Source of the DNA: Streptomyces sp. NBC_00234
GTDB lineage: Bacteria > Actinomycetota > Actinomycetes > Streptomycetales > Streptomycetaceae
DNA length: 64,000 nucleotides
Direction: 5' to 3'
Assembly (NCBI RefSeq): GCF_036195325.1
Contig: NZ_CP108101.1
Location: forward strand, 1,364,001-1,428,000
Shown: piece after piece, positions 14,082 through 23,483 of the stretch
How positions within the stretch are numbered: position 1 is the first letter of the stretch
How the letters are laid out: every line of letters starts with the position of its first letter
Translations under genes and position numbers: made by a program
Notes under the pieces: model-generated
The model's input: only the letters and a program-made list of their open reading frames with translations
The model's database searches: none
Told to the model about the DNA's origin: nothing

Positions 14082-14849
14082 CTATCCGGCGAGCGTGAGG
14101 TTGTGCAGGCGGGCGATGCCGAGCATGGCGTGGTGAACGCCGTCGCCGCGCAGGCGGCAGTCGCGCAGGATCTTGTAGGTCTTCATGCGGGCGAAGCAGT
14201 GCTCGACGCGGTCCCGAACTTGCTTGTGGGATTTGTTGTGGGCCTGTTTCCAGGCGGGCAGCTCTTCGCCCTTGCGGCGGCGGTGCGGCATCACCAGTCC
14301 GGTGCCGGGGTGGCCGCCGTCTGCAATGGTCGTGGTGTTGCCGACGGCGGCCTTCGCGCCGGATTCGGCCCAAGCGCGGCAGTCGCTACGGTTGCCGGGC
14401 AGCGGCTGGCCGACCACCACGACCAAGCGGATGTCGGCGACGATGACCACCTGATGGTTGATGGAGTAGCGATAGTTATTCGACTGCTCGGCCACCTTGT
14501 GATCGCGGGTGGGGACCAGGGCGGCGTCCACGATCAGCACGGTGTCCTTGGCGAACCGCCGACGGGGCTGCAGGGCAAGCTTCGGCCTGAGGTCACGGAT
14601 CACACGGTCGGCGGCCGACTTCGACACCCCGAACAGCGGTGCCAGTTGTCGCATTGTCAGGTTGGTCCGCCAGTATGCCGCGACCAGCAGCACCCGATCC
14701 TCCAGCGGCAGCTTCCACGGCCGGCCACGACCCTGGGCATCGGCGCCCTCGGGACGCAGTTGGACCACCAACTTGCCGAACGCCCGTGGGCTCAGCCCAG
14801 TGAACGGGGCTATCCAGGATGACTCCGATGCCGTAATCACACCAGTCAC
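14082..14849 (-). CDS. IS5-family (DDE_Tnp_4-type) transposase
   Basis: 255 aa and apparently intact. N-terminal helix-turn-helix region (MRQLAPLFGVSKSAADRVIRDL), then an RNase-H-like DDE core: first Asp in LIVDAALVPTRD, second in TTTIADGGHPGTGLVMPHRR, and Glu in RDRVEHCFARMKTYKIL. The segment NRSDCRAWAESG stands where relatives have a conserved N-D-x-x-x-W motif. Length is normal for IS112-type elements. Start choice (ATG, MTGVITASES) fits the family. It lies inside the inverted repeats described above. Confidence 0.9.
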   Translation of the reverse strand: MTGVITASESSWIAPFTGLSPRAFGKLVVQLRPEGADAQGRGRPWKLPLEDRVLLVAAYWRTNLTMRQLAPLFGVSKSAADRVIRDLRPKLALQPRRRFAKDTVLIVDAALVPTRDHKVAEQSNNYRYSINHQVVIVADIRLVVVVGQPLPGNRSDCRAWAESGAKAAVGNTTTIADGGHPGTGLVMPHRRRKGEELPAWKQAHNKSHKQVRDRVEHCFARMKTYKILRDCRLRGDGVHHAMLGIARLHNLTLAG

Positions 14850-15134
14850 GGCCTGATCTTTCCAGGTCGTGACTGGTGGGATCGGGCACCGCTTCGTGCA
14901 GAACTACTCTTCGTTCCTCGATCGCGCCGTTAGGGGGTAAGCGCGGTGGCGACTCGGGCCAGACGCGCGGCGGGCCAGGTGAAGCGGTTGGCGGGGTTGC
15001 GGAAGGAATAGGTGTTCGGGCTGTGCTGAAAGGGGCCGCCGTCATAGCCCGGGATCCGGGCCGGACCTGCGGGCTGTTCGTCACGAGGTCATCATGTCCT
15101 CGGCCGCCTCACGAGTGACAGCCGGGTCCGATGC

Positions 15135-15151
15135 TTTGCGGGACAGCCCTT
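15135..15151 (-). repeat. Right terminal inverted repeat of the IS
   Basis: TTTGCGGGACAGCCCTT, the inverse of the left end with one mismatch (T/C at position 14). Confidence 0.85.
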
Positions 15152-15217
15152 AGGCAGCCTGGCCACCACCTTCACAGGAAAAAGAAGGCTACCCGTACGA
15201 GAATAGACAGAAGAACA

Positions 15218-15688
15218 TCAAGCCAAGCTGGGCGAACCAGTCAATTGCCAGGTGTAACCACCCTGGCCATCACCGTCCAAGTCGTAATAAATACTTCCGT
15301 CAGCGGTATATCTGCCTGCAGCGGAGGTGCCGGGCGACGTACAGTCAAGGTTAGAGTTAGCGTTGTCATTTATCCGAGTCGTGAATATGCAATCCTGATA
15401 CTTTTGCATAACGTCAGATTTCTCAAGCACGATCTCCACGATGAAGCTATCAAACTTGCGCAGACCTCCACCGTCTGTCGCGGTTCCGTAAGCCCGCGCC
15501 TTAAAAACACCATTAACCTTCTCAACACAGAGAGATATGCTCACGTCAACGTTCTCACCCGGTGTCGCAAACTCCTTCAATTGCCTATCACTACACATCA
15601 CCGCAGCACTGGCCGGTGCGCCAAAATATACGCCACTGGCAAGAATTGAGGAGAAGGCAACAAAGAAGACAGAGATTCGCTTCTTCAT
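15218..15688 (-). CDS. Small secreted protein of unknown function (island cargo)
   Basis: 156 aa with a clear signal peptide: MKKRISVFF basic start, hydrophobic core, and a GAPASA cleavage site near residue 28. The mature ~128 residues contain four Cys (two possible disulfides) and a Gly/Asp-rich C-terminus; no family recognised. Codon usage is much richer in A/T than neighbouring genes (AAA, ATA, TTT, AAT frequent), indicating recent transfer. The ATG at 15686-15688 was preferred over an upstream TTG because the signal peptide begins there. It sits between the IS and a 445-base AT-richer gap. Confidence 0.7.
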   Translation of the reverse strand: MKKRISVFFVAFSSILASGVYFGAPASAAVMCSDRQLKEFATPGENVDVSISLCVEKVNGVFKARAYGTATDGGGLRKFDSFIVEIVLEKSDVMQKYQDCIFTTRINDNANSNLDCTSPGTSAAGRYTADGSIYYDLDGDGQGGYTWQLTGSPSLA

Positions 15689-16133
15689 ATCGAACGATCC
15701 CACTATAAAACTCCCTAAATGCGACAATAGTGCACAATCGGAACGGTAGACCCGAAAATGATGCGGGCACGCCGATAATAGGGACGCTACATCACCTGCA
15801 AGGCCACGCGCCAGTAGACTCGAGGTAGCTACAAAAGAATCAATAACTGGAATCCAAGGTTCCTAGTTTCGGCACACCCAGAAGGGCAAATCGGGATCGC
15901 GTCGATTTTATTTGATATCGCAAGACTTATTCGTTATGTCCACGCGGCCAAGCGGTACAAGTCCGCACTGCTCGCTGACACCCACCCGAAACCACACAAT
16001 CACCGGGGCAGCCTAAGCAACGAAGGCTCTGCGAATCCACTAAGGGCTCGCAGAGAATCAACGTACTACTTCCCGCGATCCGGCTCGTTGACGTGGTATA
16101 GGCGTACCGGAATCAACTCGTGATCAACTGGCC
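15689..16133. other. AT-rich intergenic segment of the island
   Basis: Noticeably lower GC than the rest of the window. It presumably holds the promoter of the secreted-protein gene. A stop-free plus-strand frame of about 100 codons runs from ~15825 to ~16120 but has no ATG/GTG start, so I do not call it a gene. Confidence 0.5.
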
Positions 16134-17020
16134 GTGAAGTTCGGGGTGTTGCTCCCGCATCTGGACAAACGGCAGCGTCGGCTGCTGATGGGAGTTGGGG
16201 CCCGCGTCCTGGGCCACGGCGGGATCCGGGCCGTCGCGCGGGCGGCAGGCGTCAGCGAGGCCACGGTCCGCAAGGGCGTAGACGAGCCGGCGGCGAGGGA
16301 AGAGCCGCTGGGTCGGGTCCGTCGGCCCGGCGGTGGACGGAGGAAGGCCGCGGATCTGGACTCGGGGCTGCGGCCTGCGCTGCTTGCCCTGGTGGAGCCG
16401 GACTTGCGCGGGGATCCGATGTCACCGCTGCGCTGGACGACGAGTCAACCAGGACAAGGTCAGCGCCGACAACGTCGGCGACCTGTTGCGGGAGGAGGGC
16501 TTCAGCCTGCAGGGCAACGCCAAGACCATCGAAGGCGCCCAGCACCCGGACCGAAATGCGCAGTTCCGTCACCTCAAAGGCGATTCCGTACGGGAGGCGA
16601 TTACCCGCACGCCCACCGACTGCTGATCACCGCGGACGCGGGTGGCTCCAACGGCTACCGCACCCGCGCCTGGGAAGCGGAACTGTCCGCCCTGGCCGCC
16701 GAGACCGGCATGCAGATCACCGTGTGCCACCTATCCCCGGGCCCATCGAAGTGGAACAAGATCGAACACAGGCTGTTCTCCCACCTCACCATGAACTGGC
16801 TCGGCAGGCCCCTGACCAGCCACGAGACCATCGTGAACACCATCGCCGCGACCACTACCCACACCGGACTCCGGGTGCATGCCGAATTCGGCACCCGCAC
16901 CTACCTACGACACCGGCGTGAAAGTCACCGACGCGCAGATCGACGCACTGACACTGAGCCGGCACTGCCTCCGCGGCGACTGGAACTACACCCTCCGCCC
17001 TGCGGGTGCGCACCCCCACC
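16134..17020 (+). pseudogene. Decayed ISAzo13-type transposase
   Basis: Homology is spread over different frames. Frame A starts MKFGVLLPHLDKRQRRLL and covers the N-terminal helix-turn-helix to ~16440. Frame B (~16445-16590) gives VSADNVGDLLREEGFSLQGN and AKTIEGAQHPDRNAQF. The central part carrying the first catalytic Asp is deleted. Frame A resumes with LLITADAGGSNGYRTRAWE and SKWNKIEHRLFSHLTMNWLG, then shifts to a third frame for VTDAQIDALTLSRHCLRGDW. At least two frameshifts plus an internal deletion mean it cannot be active. Confidence 0.8.
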
Positions 17021-17100
17021 CGGACAAGAACGGGTCCAAGACCACTGGGCATACGGTCACTCCCGCGGCCCGGGCTCCGCGCCGTCTTGGCTCCGCCTCA

Positions 17101-17390
17101 CTCCGCAACCCGGAACTGACCGGCATGACGACCACGCAGCTGAACCCCCTGGTCGGCGAGCTGGTCCCCGCCTTGGAAGAACACCGCAAACTCGGCACAC
17201 ACGACCTCCTGGCCGTACTCTTCGGCGTCACCCGCAGCACTCTCTCCCGGGCCGCGCAAGAGGTGCGGCCCTTCTGGCCGACCGCGGTCACACGATCCTG
17301 CCTGCAACAGCACTGTTCCGCACAGCTGCGGACGTAGCCGCGTTCCTCGCCCCGGCGGCCACCCACTCCGAGATCAAAGCCGGGTGTTGA
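17101..17390 (+). pseudogene. Remnant of a second transposase (HTH_Tnp_4-like N-terminus)
   Basis: Reads NPELTGMTTTQLNPLVGELV then LAVLFGVTRSTLSRAAQEVRP, the helix-turn-helix region of IS5-group transposases with an internal deletion. A frameshift at ~17270 moves the homology to LLADRGHTILPATALFRTAADVAAFL. No catalytic domain remains. It is fused in frame to the tail of the ISAzo13 remnant by chance. Confidence 0.65.
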
Positions 17391-17678
17391 TTCTGTGCGC
17401 GCCCTTAGCCGACATCTGGTCACCTGGAGACCACAACGATCACCGCCGACGACTACCAGGTACCTGACTGGCATGCCCACCCTCGCCGCGAAAGCGAGCA
17501 CCTGCCCATCTCAGAAATGGCCCACAAATCAGTCCGCGCCGACGGACAGCCAACTGAGCACGAAGAAGTCGACAGCCAGGCAAAGATCGCTCAAGGGGCC
17601 TACGACCGACGCCCTGACGGATCGCAAGGAGCCACTGTGGAAAGCTCCACTTCCTGACAATCGATGGCCACATCTTCT
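17391..17678. other. Right flank of the island, no gene called
   Basis: A stop-bounded plus-strand frame from the TAG near 17415 to a TGA near 17657 gives a hydrophilic protein-like stretch (ITADDYQVPDWHAHPRRES and so on) but has no start codon. It may be the tail of a lost gene. It ends just past the aroE stop on the other strand. Confidence 0.45.
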
Positions 17679-18515
17679 CTAGTCCTCACGAGAAGCGGCT
17701 AGAGCCGACTCCCCTGCAGCCCGCATGACTTCCAAAGGGGAAGTCTCGCAACCCGTCATCAATCGAAACTGCAATGCAGCCTGATGGACGAGTAGTTCAA
17801 GGCCGCCAATCACTGACCCTTTTCTTGCCACCCATGCATGGGCCAGGACGGATGGCCACGGTTCATACAACACATCGAAAAGGGCACCCGGGTTCTCTGG
17901 AACCGCCTCAGCGAGAAAGTCCGCGGCCCCTGCAGGAGTCGTAGAAATGACCAGTGGGGCCCCTAGGCCACTCGCGGCTTCGCTCCAATCAGCCGTGCGC
18001 ACATCAATCCCAAGAGATTCTCCCCAACAGTTCATCTCCCTAGCTCGCGTCTTCGAGCGGACGTAGACGGTTACCGGGCCGATACACACACGGGCCAAGG
18101 CTGCAAGGGCAGACGACGCAGTGGCGCCTGCACCCAGAATCACTGCGGATTCCACTACTTCCGGGCCGCGTTCACGCAAGGCTGCCACCATGCCAGGGAT
18201 GTCAGTGTTATCGCCGACTCGGCGGCCATCTTCGGCGAACACGACGGTGTTTACGGCGTTAACTGAGGACGCGGTCTCGCTGATCTCGTCCAGCAGCGGA
18301 ATAATGGCGCGCTTCAGCGGCATGGTCACTGACAGCCCGGCCCAGGAAGAATCCAGCCCTTCGATGAAGCCGGGGAGTCCCGCCTCTTCCATTTCGAAGC
18401 GGTCGTACGACCAGTGCTTGAGGCCCAGCGCTGCGTAGGCGGCCCGGTGGAGGGCCGGGGAGAGCGAGTGGGCGATGGGGGAGCCGAGGACGGCGGCTCT
18501 GCGCGGTGTGTTCAC
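17679..18515 (-). CDS. aroE: Shikimate dehydrogenase
   Basis: NADPH-dependent reduction of 3-dehydroshikimate. 278 aa. Shikimate-binding SPIAHSLSP near residue 12, catalytic Lys68 (TMPLKRA) and Asp105 (DNTDIPG), and the nucleotide loop GAGATASSAL are intact, so it should be functional. The GTG start overlaps the mltG stop as GTGA. Odd feature: codons 1-~54 are typical high-GC Streptomyces, while from about codon 55 (position ~18350) to the stop many A/T-ending codons appear (AGA, AAA, CTA, TTG, TTT). The gene looks mosaic and borders the mobile island. Confidence 0.93.
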   Translation of the reverse strand: MNTPRRAAVLGSPIAHSLSPALHRAAYAALGLKHWSYDRFEMEEAGLPGFIEGLDSSWAGLSVTMPLKRAIIPLLDEISETASSVNAVNTVVFAEDGRRVGDNTDIPGMVAALRERGPEVVESAVILGAGATASSALAALARVCIGPVTVYVRSKTRAREMNCWGESLGIDVRTADWSEAASGLGAPLVISTTPAGAADFLAEAVPENPGALFDVLYEPWPSVLAHAWVARKGSVIGGLELLVHQAALQFRLMTGCETSPLEVMRAAGESALAASRED

Positions 18516-20236
18516 TGGCCGGCCTTCTCGTCCTCGTACTTCTGCCGGTTGCGCTCGTGCTCCTCGTTCGTCACGGCGAACACCGTCTTGTCCTCGGTCA
18601 CGGAGACGAAGTAGTACCAGGGACCGGAGGCCGGGTTCATCGCCGAGTGCAGTGCGTCCGCGCCGGGGTTGCTGATCGGACCCGCCGGAAGCCCCTTGAT
18701 CTTGTAAGTGTTGTAGGGGTCGTCGATCTCCCGGAGTCCGTCCACGGGGCCGAGGTCCAGTGTGCTCTGGCCCTTGATGTAGTTGACCGTGGAGTCGAAT
18801 TCGAGCCTGCCGACCGTTTCGGTATTGCCGGGCTTGAGCCGGTTGTAGACCACCCGGGCGACCTTGTCGAAGTCGTGCTTGTACTTGCCCTCGACCTGCA
18901 CGAGGCTCGCGACCGTGATGAGTTGCCAGGGATTCTTGAGACCCAGCTTGGTCGCCTTCTCCTCGACCTCGGCCTTCTCGTACTCCTCGTTCGCCCGGGC
19001 GACCATGCGCTTCAGGGCGTCCTCGGGCTTCGACCCCTTGGAAACCGGGTAGGCAGCCGGGTAGAGGAACCCTTCCAGCGGGTCCTTGACCTCGGGATTG
19101 TCCTCGGCCCAGTCCGGCAGCCCCAGGCTCTCCGCATTTGTCTCGGCAATCTTGGCCGTGCTGCCCTTTTTGAGCTCGAGACGTGCGTCGATCTTGGCGT
19201 AGATCGTGACGTTCTTCGTCCCCTCGGGGATCACAAGGGCATTCTGGCTCTTCGGGTCAAGCATCAGCTTCACGGCACTGTCCGCCGACATCTCCTCCTT
19301 GAGGAGATACACACCGGCCTGAATGAATTTGCCCCGCGGATTGGCATTTTGTGCCGAAGTGAAGGCGCCGATGGATTTGACGACGCCTTTCTTCTTCAGG
19401 ATGCCCGCGATCTCGTTGCCGAGCGCTCCCTTGGGAATCTCCACCTCGACGGAGCCGCTGCCCTCGCCCGCGTAGTCGGGCGCCGAGCCGAACTGGTCCT
19501 TGTAGTAGGAGTAGCCCAGGTAGGCCACTCCCCCGAGTCCGCCGACGAGGACCACGGAGACGACCAGGCAGGCACAGCCGCTGCGGCTCTTCTTCTTGCC
19601 CTTGTCCCGGCGTTCGCTTCCACCGCGTCCGCCGCGGCGGGACGCGCGCGAGTCGTCCTCGTACTCGTCGTCGTCGCGGTCGTCACCGCCTACCGGGTCG
19701 TCCGCGCCGGTGAAGAAGGGGTGCGTCTCCTCCTGGGGCACGTCCGGCTCCCAGTCGGGCGACTGCTGCCCCGGCGCCGCGTCACGGCGGCCCGGGGGCT
19801 GCGGCGGCGGGTACGCCTCGGGGGTGCCGTAGTAGTCCTGCTGTCCGCCGTATCCGCCGGGCTGCTGTCCGTACGGGTCCTGGGGCTGCCCGCCGTACGG
19901 CATGGCTGCCTGCTGACCGGTGTCCCAGCCCCCGTCGTACTGGGGCTGCTGCTGCGGCTGCTGCGGCTGGGCATACGGGTCCTGCGGGGTGCCGTACTGC
20001 TGCTGCGGCTGGGCATACGGGTCCTGTGGCGTGCCGTACTGCTGCTGCGGGTACTGCTGCGGCTGCTGCTGGGCGTACGGGTCCTGCGGGTAGGGCTGCT
20101 GCTGGCCGCCGTACTGGTCCTGGCCGTACTGGCTCTGGCCGTGGGCAGCCTGCTGGCCTCCCCATCCCTGGTCCCCGTACAAGGGGTCTTCGGGATGCCA
20201 CGGTTCGGAGCCGGGGCCCCGGCCATACTCAGTCAT
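18512..20236 (-). CDS. mltG: Endolytic murein transglycosylase MltG
   Basis: Cleaves nascent peptidoglycan glycan strands at the membrane. 574 aa. Residues 1-~190 are a cytoplasmic Gln/Tyr/Pro-rich tail with repeats of QYGTPQDPYAQPQ. One transmembrane helix follows (CACLVVSVVLVGGLGGVAYLG), then the extracellular YceG domain with the Glu-containing segment ASLVQVEGKYKHDFDKVA and LEFDSTVNYIKG. The tail is far longer than in E. coli MltG. It precedes aroE with a 4-base overlap; upstream ruvX is 95 bases away. Confidence 0.92.
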   Translation of the reverse strand: MTEYGRGPGSEPWHPEDPLYGDQGWGGQQAAHGQSQYGQDQYGGQQQPYPQDPYAQQQPQQYPQQQYGTPQDPYAQPQQQYGTPQDPYAQPQQPQQQPQYDGGWDTGQQAAMPYGGQPQDPYGQQPGGYGGQQDYYGTPEAYPPPQPPGRRDAAPGQQSPDWEPDVPQEETHPFFTGADDPVGGDDRDDDEYEDDSRASRRGGRGGSERRDKGKKKSRSGCACLVVSVVLVGGLGGVAYLGYSYYKDQFGSAPDYAGEGSGSVEVEIPKGALGNEIAGILKKKGVVKSIGAFTSAQNANPRGKFIQAGVYLLKEEMSADSAVKLMLDPKSQNALVIPEGTKNVTIYAKIDARLELKKGSTAKIAETNAESLGLPDWAEDNPEVKDPLEGFLYPAAYPVSKGSKPEDALKRMVARANEEYEKAEVEEKATKLGLKNPWQLITVASLVQVEGKYKHDFDKVARVVYNRLKPGNTETVGRLEFDSTVNYIKGQSTLDLGPVDGLREIDDPYNTYKIKGLPAGPISNPGADALHSAMNPASGPWYYFVSVTEDKTVFAVTNEEHERNRQKYEDEKAGQ

Positions 20237-20331
20237 CGATCCCCTAGTGCCGCGAGACGACGTTCCGCCTCTTTGCTGTGCAGTGTTTGTTCGAACACCG
20301 CCGCATCGCGCGGAACGTTACCGTATCGCGA

Positions 20332-20817
20332 TCAGACAACCACTTCGACGCCCTCGCCCGGAGCTTTACCTGACGCCCGTTCGGACTCCAGAGCGTTCTG
20401 GAGGATCACCACAGCGGCAGCCTGGTCAATGACAGAACGGCCTTTCTTGGACTTCACGCCCGAGGCGCGCAGCCCTTGAGTGGCTGTCACTGTGGTCATC
20501 CTCTCGTCCACCAATCGCACCGGAATGGGTGCGACCGCGCGGGCGAACACCTGGGCGAACTCCCGGACCTTGGCGGCTGCGGGGCCCTCGCCGCCGCCGA
20601 GGGAGCGCGGCAGACCGATGATGACCTCGATCGGCTCGTACTCCTCCACGATCTGCCCCAGCCGCCGGTGGGCGGCCGGGACGTCACGTCCCGGCACGGT
20701 CTCCACCGGCGTGGCGAGGATCCCGTCGGGGTCGCACGAGGCGACCCCGATCCGGGCGTCCCCGACATCGATCGCCAGACGGCGACCGCGGCGCATCGGC
20801 GTCATGTCCGGCGTCAT
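20332..20817 (-). CDS. ruvX: RuvX/YqgF-type putative Holliday junction resolvase / pre-16S rRNA nuclease
   Basis: 161 aa RNase-H-like fold. Conserved [19 protein letters not shown] with the first catalytic Asp, [25 protein letters not shown] (Glu) and [13 protein letters not shown] (Asp). In E. coli YqgF matures the 16S rRNA 5' end; the resolvase role is also proposed. The ATG overlaps the alaS stop as ATGA, the usual alaS-ruvX-mltG order of Gram-positives. Confidence 0.92.
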   Translation of the reverse strand: MTPDMTPMRRGRRLAIDVGDARIGVASCDPDGILATPVETVPGRDVPAAHRRLGQIVEEYEPIEVIIGLPRSLGGGEGPAAAKVREFAQVFARAVAPIPVRLVDERMTTVTATQGLRASGVKSKKGRSVIDQAAAVVILQNALESERASGKAPGEGVEVVV

Positions 20818-23483
20818 GCCGTCTCGGTGACGAGGCGTTCGACAGCGGCGACGGCGTCGCCGATGGCGTTCGGGTCGGTGCCGCCGCCCTGGGCGACGTC
20901 CGGCTTGCCGCCGCCACCGCCGCCGAGGGTCTTCGCGGCCGTACGGACCAGGTCGCCGGCCTTGAGACCGCGCTCACGGGCGGCCTCGTTGGTGGCGATG
21001 ACCGTCAGCGGACGCCCGTTGGCCGTGGTGAACAGGGCCACGACGGCCGGACGGCCGCCCTGGATGCGTCCACGGACGTCCAGGACGAGCTTGCGCAGGT
21101 CGTCGGCCGAGGTGCCGTCCGGGACCTGCCCGGTGACCAGGGCGACGCCCCGTACGTCCTTGGCGGACTCGACGAGTCCGGCGGCGGCCTGGAGGACCTT
21201 CTCCGCACGGAACTTCTCGATCTCCTTCTCGGCGTCCTTCAGCTTGCCGAGCATGGCGGCGATCTTCTCGGGCAGTTCCTCGGAGCGGCCCTTGACCAGC
21301 TCCTGGAGCTGGGCGACGACCGTGTGCTCCTTGGCGAGGAAGTTGTACGCGTCCACACCGACGAGGGCCTCGATACGGCGCACACCGGAACCGATCGACG
21401 ATTCGCCGAGCAGTTTCACCAGACCCAGCTGGGACGTGTTGTGGACGTGCGTACCGCCGCACAGCTCCTTGGAGAAGTCGCCGATGGTGACGACGCGGAC
21501 CCGCTCGCCGTACTTCTCGCCGAACTCGGCGATGGCGCCCTGCTTCTTGGCCTCGTCGATGGACATGACCTCGGCCTGGACGTCCAGTTCGCGGGCCAGG
21601 ACCTCGTTGATCTTCTGCTCGACGTCGGTGAGGACCGTGCCGGGGACGGCGGCGGGCGAACCGAAGTCGAAGCGGAAGCGGCCGGGCGAGTTCTCCGAAC
21701 CGGCCTGGGCGGCCGTCGGGCCGAGGGCGTCGCGCAGCGCCTGGTGCGTGAGGTGCGTGGCGCTGTGGGCGCGGGCGATGGCCCGGCGGCGGGTGTTGTC
21801 GATGGAGGCGTAGGCGGCGGCGCCGACCGTGACCTCACCGACCTGGACCGAGCCCTTGTGGACGGAGACACCCGGGACCGGCTGCTGTACGTCGCGGATC
21901 TGGATGACGGCGCCGGTGTCGAGCCGGATCCGGCCCTGGTCGGCGAGCTGGCCGCCGCCCTCGGCGTAGAACGGGGTCCGGTCGAGGACGACCTCGACCT
22001 CGTCGCCCTCGGAGGCGGCGGGCGAGGGAACACCGTCGACGAGCAGGCCGACGATCCGGGACTCGCCCTCGGTGCTGGTGTAGCCGGTGAACTCGGTGGC
22101 GCCCGAGGTGTCGGCCACCTCGCGGTAGGCGGACAGGTCGGCGTGACCGGTCTTCTTGGCCTTGGCGTCGGCCTTGGCCTTGTCCCGCTGCTCCTGCATG
22201 AGGCGGCGGAAGCCGTCCTCGTCCACGGAGAGGCCCTGTTCGGCGGCCATCTCCAGGGTGAGGTCGATCGGGAAGCCCCAGGTGTCGTGGAGCAGGAACG
22301 CCTTGTCGCCGGCGAGCACCTGGCCACCGGCGGCCTTGGTCTCGGTGACGGCGGTCTCGAGGATGTTGGTGCCGCCCTTGAGGGCCTTGAGGAAGGCGGC
22401 TTCCTCGGCGAGGGCGACCGTCTCGATGCGCTTGCGGTCGGTGATGAGCTCCGGGTACTGCTCACCCATCGTGTTGATCACGACGTCGACCAGCTCACCG
22501 GCGACCGAGCCGGTGGCGCCCATCAGCCGCATGTTGCGGATGGCGCGGCGCATGATGCGGCGCAGCACGTAGCCGCGGCCCTCGTTGCCGGGGGTGACTC
22601 CGTCGCCGATGAGCATCACGGACGTACGGATGTGGTCGGCGACGACGCGGAGCGAGACGTCCGTGCCCTGCTCGGCGCCGTACCGCACGCCGGTCAGCTC
22701 GGTGGCCTTGTCCATCACGACGCGCAGGGTGTCGGTCTCGTACATGTTCTGCACGCCCTGCAGGATCATGGCGAGGCGTTCGAGGCCGAGACCGGTGTCG
22801 ATGTTCTTCGACGGCAGGTCACCGAGGATCGGGAAGTCCTCCTTGCCGTCACCGGCGCCCCGCTCGTACTGCATGAAGACGAGGTTCCAGATCTCCACGT
22901 ACCGCTCGTCGTTGACGGCCGGGCCGCCCTCGACGCCGAACTCGGGTCCGCGGTCGTAGTTGATCTCGGAACAGGGACCGCAAGGGCCCGGGACGCCCAT
23001 GGACCAGAAGTTGTCCTTCTTGCCCAGGCGCTGGATGCGCTCGGCGGGAACGCCGATCTTGTCGCGCCAGATCTGCTCGGCCTCGTCGTCGTCCAGGTAG
23101 ACCGTGATCCACAGACGCTCGGGGTCGAGGCCGAAGCCGCCGTCGTCGACGGAGTTGGTCAGGGCCTCCCAGGCGTACTGGATGGCCCCTTCCTTGAAGT
23201 AGTCGCCGAAGGAGAAGTTGCCGCACATCTGGAAGAACGTGCCGTGGCGCGTGGTCTTGCCGACCTCTTCGATGTCCGGCGTACGCACGCACTTCTGCAC
23301 GCTGGTGACGCGCGGGGCGGGCGGCTTGACCTCGCCGAGGAAGTACGGCTTGAAGGGGACCATGCCCGCGGGGACCAGGAGCAGAGTCGGGTCGTCCGCG
23401 ATGAGCGACGCCGAAGGGACGACGGTGTGACCGCGCTCCTCGAAGAAGCTCAGCCAGCGGCGGCGAATTTCAGCCGACTCCAT
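20814..23483 (-). CDS. alaS: Alanyl-tRNA synthetase
   Basis: 889 aa, full length: class II catalytic domain ([30 protein letters not shown]), editing domain with [11 protein letters not shown] and the CGGTHV zinc motif, and a C-terminal C-Ala domain ending in [15 protein letters not shown]. The ATG shares one base with the stop of the upstream DUF6167 gene. No T-box leader. Translationally coupled to ruvX. Confidence 0.97.
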   Translation of the reverse strand: MESAEIRRRWLSFFEERGHTVVPSASLIADDPTLLLVPAGMVPFKPYFLGEVKPPAPRVTSVQKCVRTPDIEEVGKTTRHGTFFQMCGNFSFGDYFKEGAIQYAWEALTNSVDDGGFGLDPERLWITVYLDDDEAEQIWRDKIGVPAERIQRLGKKDNFWSMGVPGPCGPCSEINYDRGPEFGVEGGPAVNDERYVEIWNLVFMQYERGAGDGKEDFPILGDLPSKNIDTGLGLERLAMILQGVQNMYETDTLRVVMDKATELTGVRYGAEQGTDVSLRVVADHIRTSVMLIGDGVTPGNEGRGYVLRRIMRRAIRNMRLMGATGSVAGELVDVVINTMGEQYPELITDRKRIETVALAEEAAFLKALKGGTNILETAVTETKAAGGQVLAGDKAFLLHDTWGFPIDLTLEMAAEQGLSVDEDGFRRLMQEQRDKAKADAKAKKTGHADLSAYREVADTSGATEFTGYTSTEGESRIVGLLVDGVPSPAASEGDEVEVVLDRTPFYAEGGGQLADQGRIRLDTGAVIQIRDVQQPVPGVSVHKGSVQVGEVTVGAAAYASIDNTRRRAIARAHSATHLTHQALRDALGPTAAQAGSENSPGRFRFDFGSPAAVPGTVLTDVEQKINEVLARELDVQAEVMSIDEAKKQGAIAEFGEKYGERVRVVTIGDFSKELCGGTHVHNTSQLGLVKLLGESSIGSGVRRIEALVGVDAYNFLAKEHTVVAQLQELVKGRSEELPEKIAAMLGKLKDAEKEIEKFRAEKVLQAAAGLVESAKDVRGVALVTGQVPDGTSADDLRKLVLDVRGRIQGGRPAVVALFTTANGRPLTVIATNEAARERGLKAGDLVRTAAKTLGGGGGGKPDVAQGGGTDPNAIGDAVAAVERLVTETA

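Larger units (their letters stand above)
14015..15151. mobile_element. IS5-type (IS112-like) insertion sequence, ~1.14 kb
   Basis: Bounded by inverted repeats at 14015-14031 and 15135-15151 that match at 16 of 17 bases, enclosing a DDE transposase on the minus strand. The 285 bases between the transposase start and the right end hold no recognisable gene, which makes this longer than the ~0.9 kb IS112 type I know. It may be a longer relative or contain extra DNA. No clear target duplication was found. Confidence 0.8.

Noticed and set aside
14876..15118. 80-codon frame inside the IS right half
   Set aside because: No similarity and no ribosome site; treated as non-coding part of the element.
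17415..17657. Complete gene between the transposase remnant and aroE
   Set aside because: Stop-bounded frame has no start codon.
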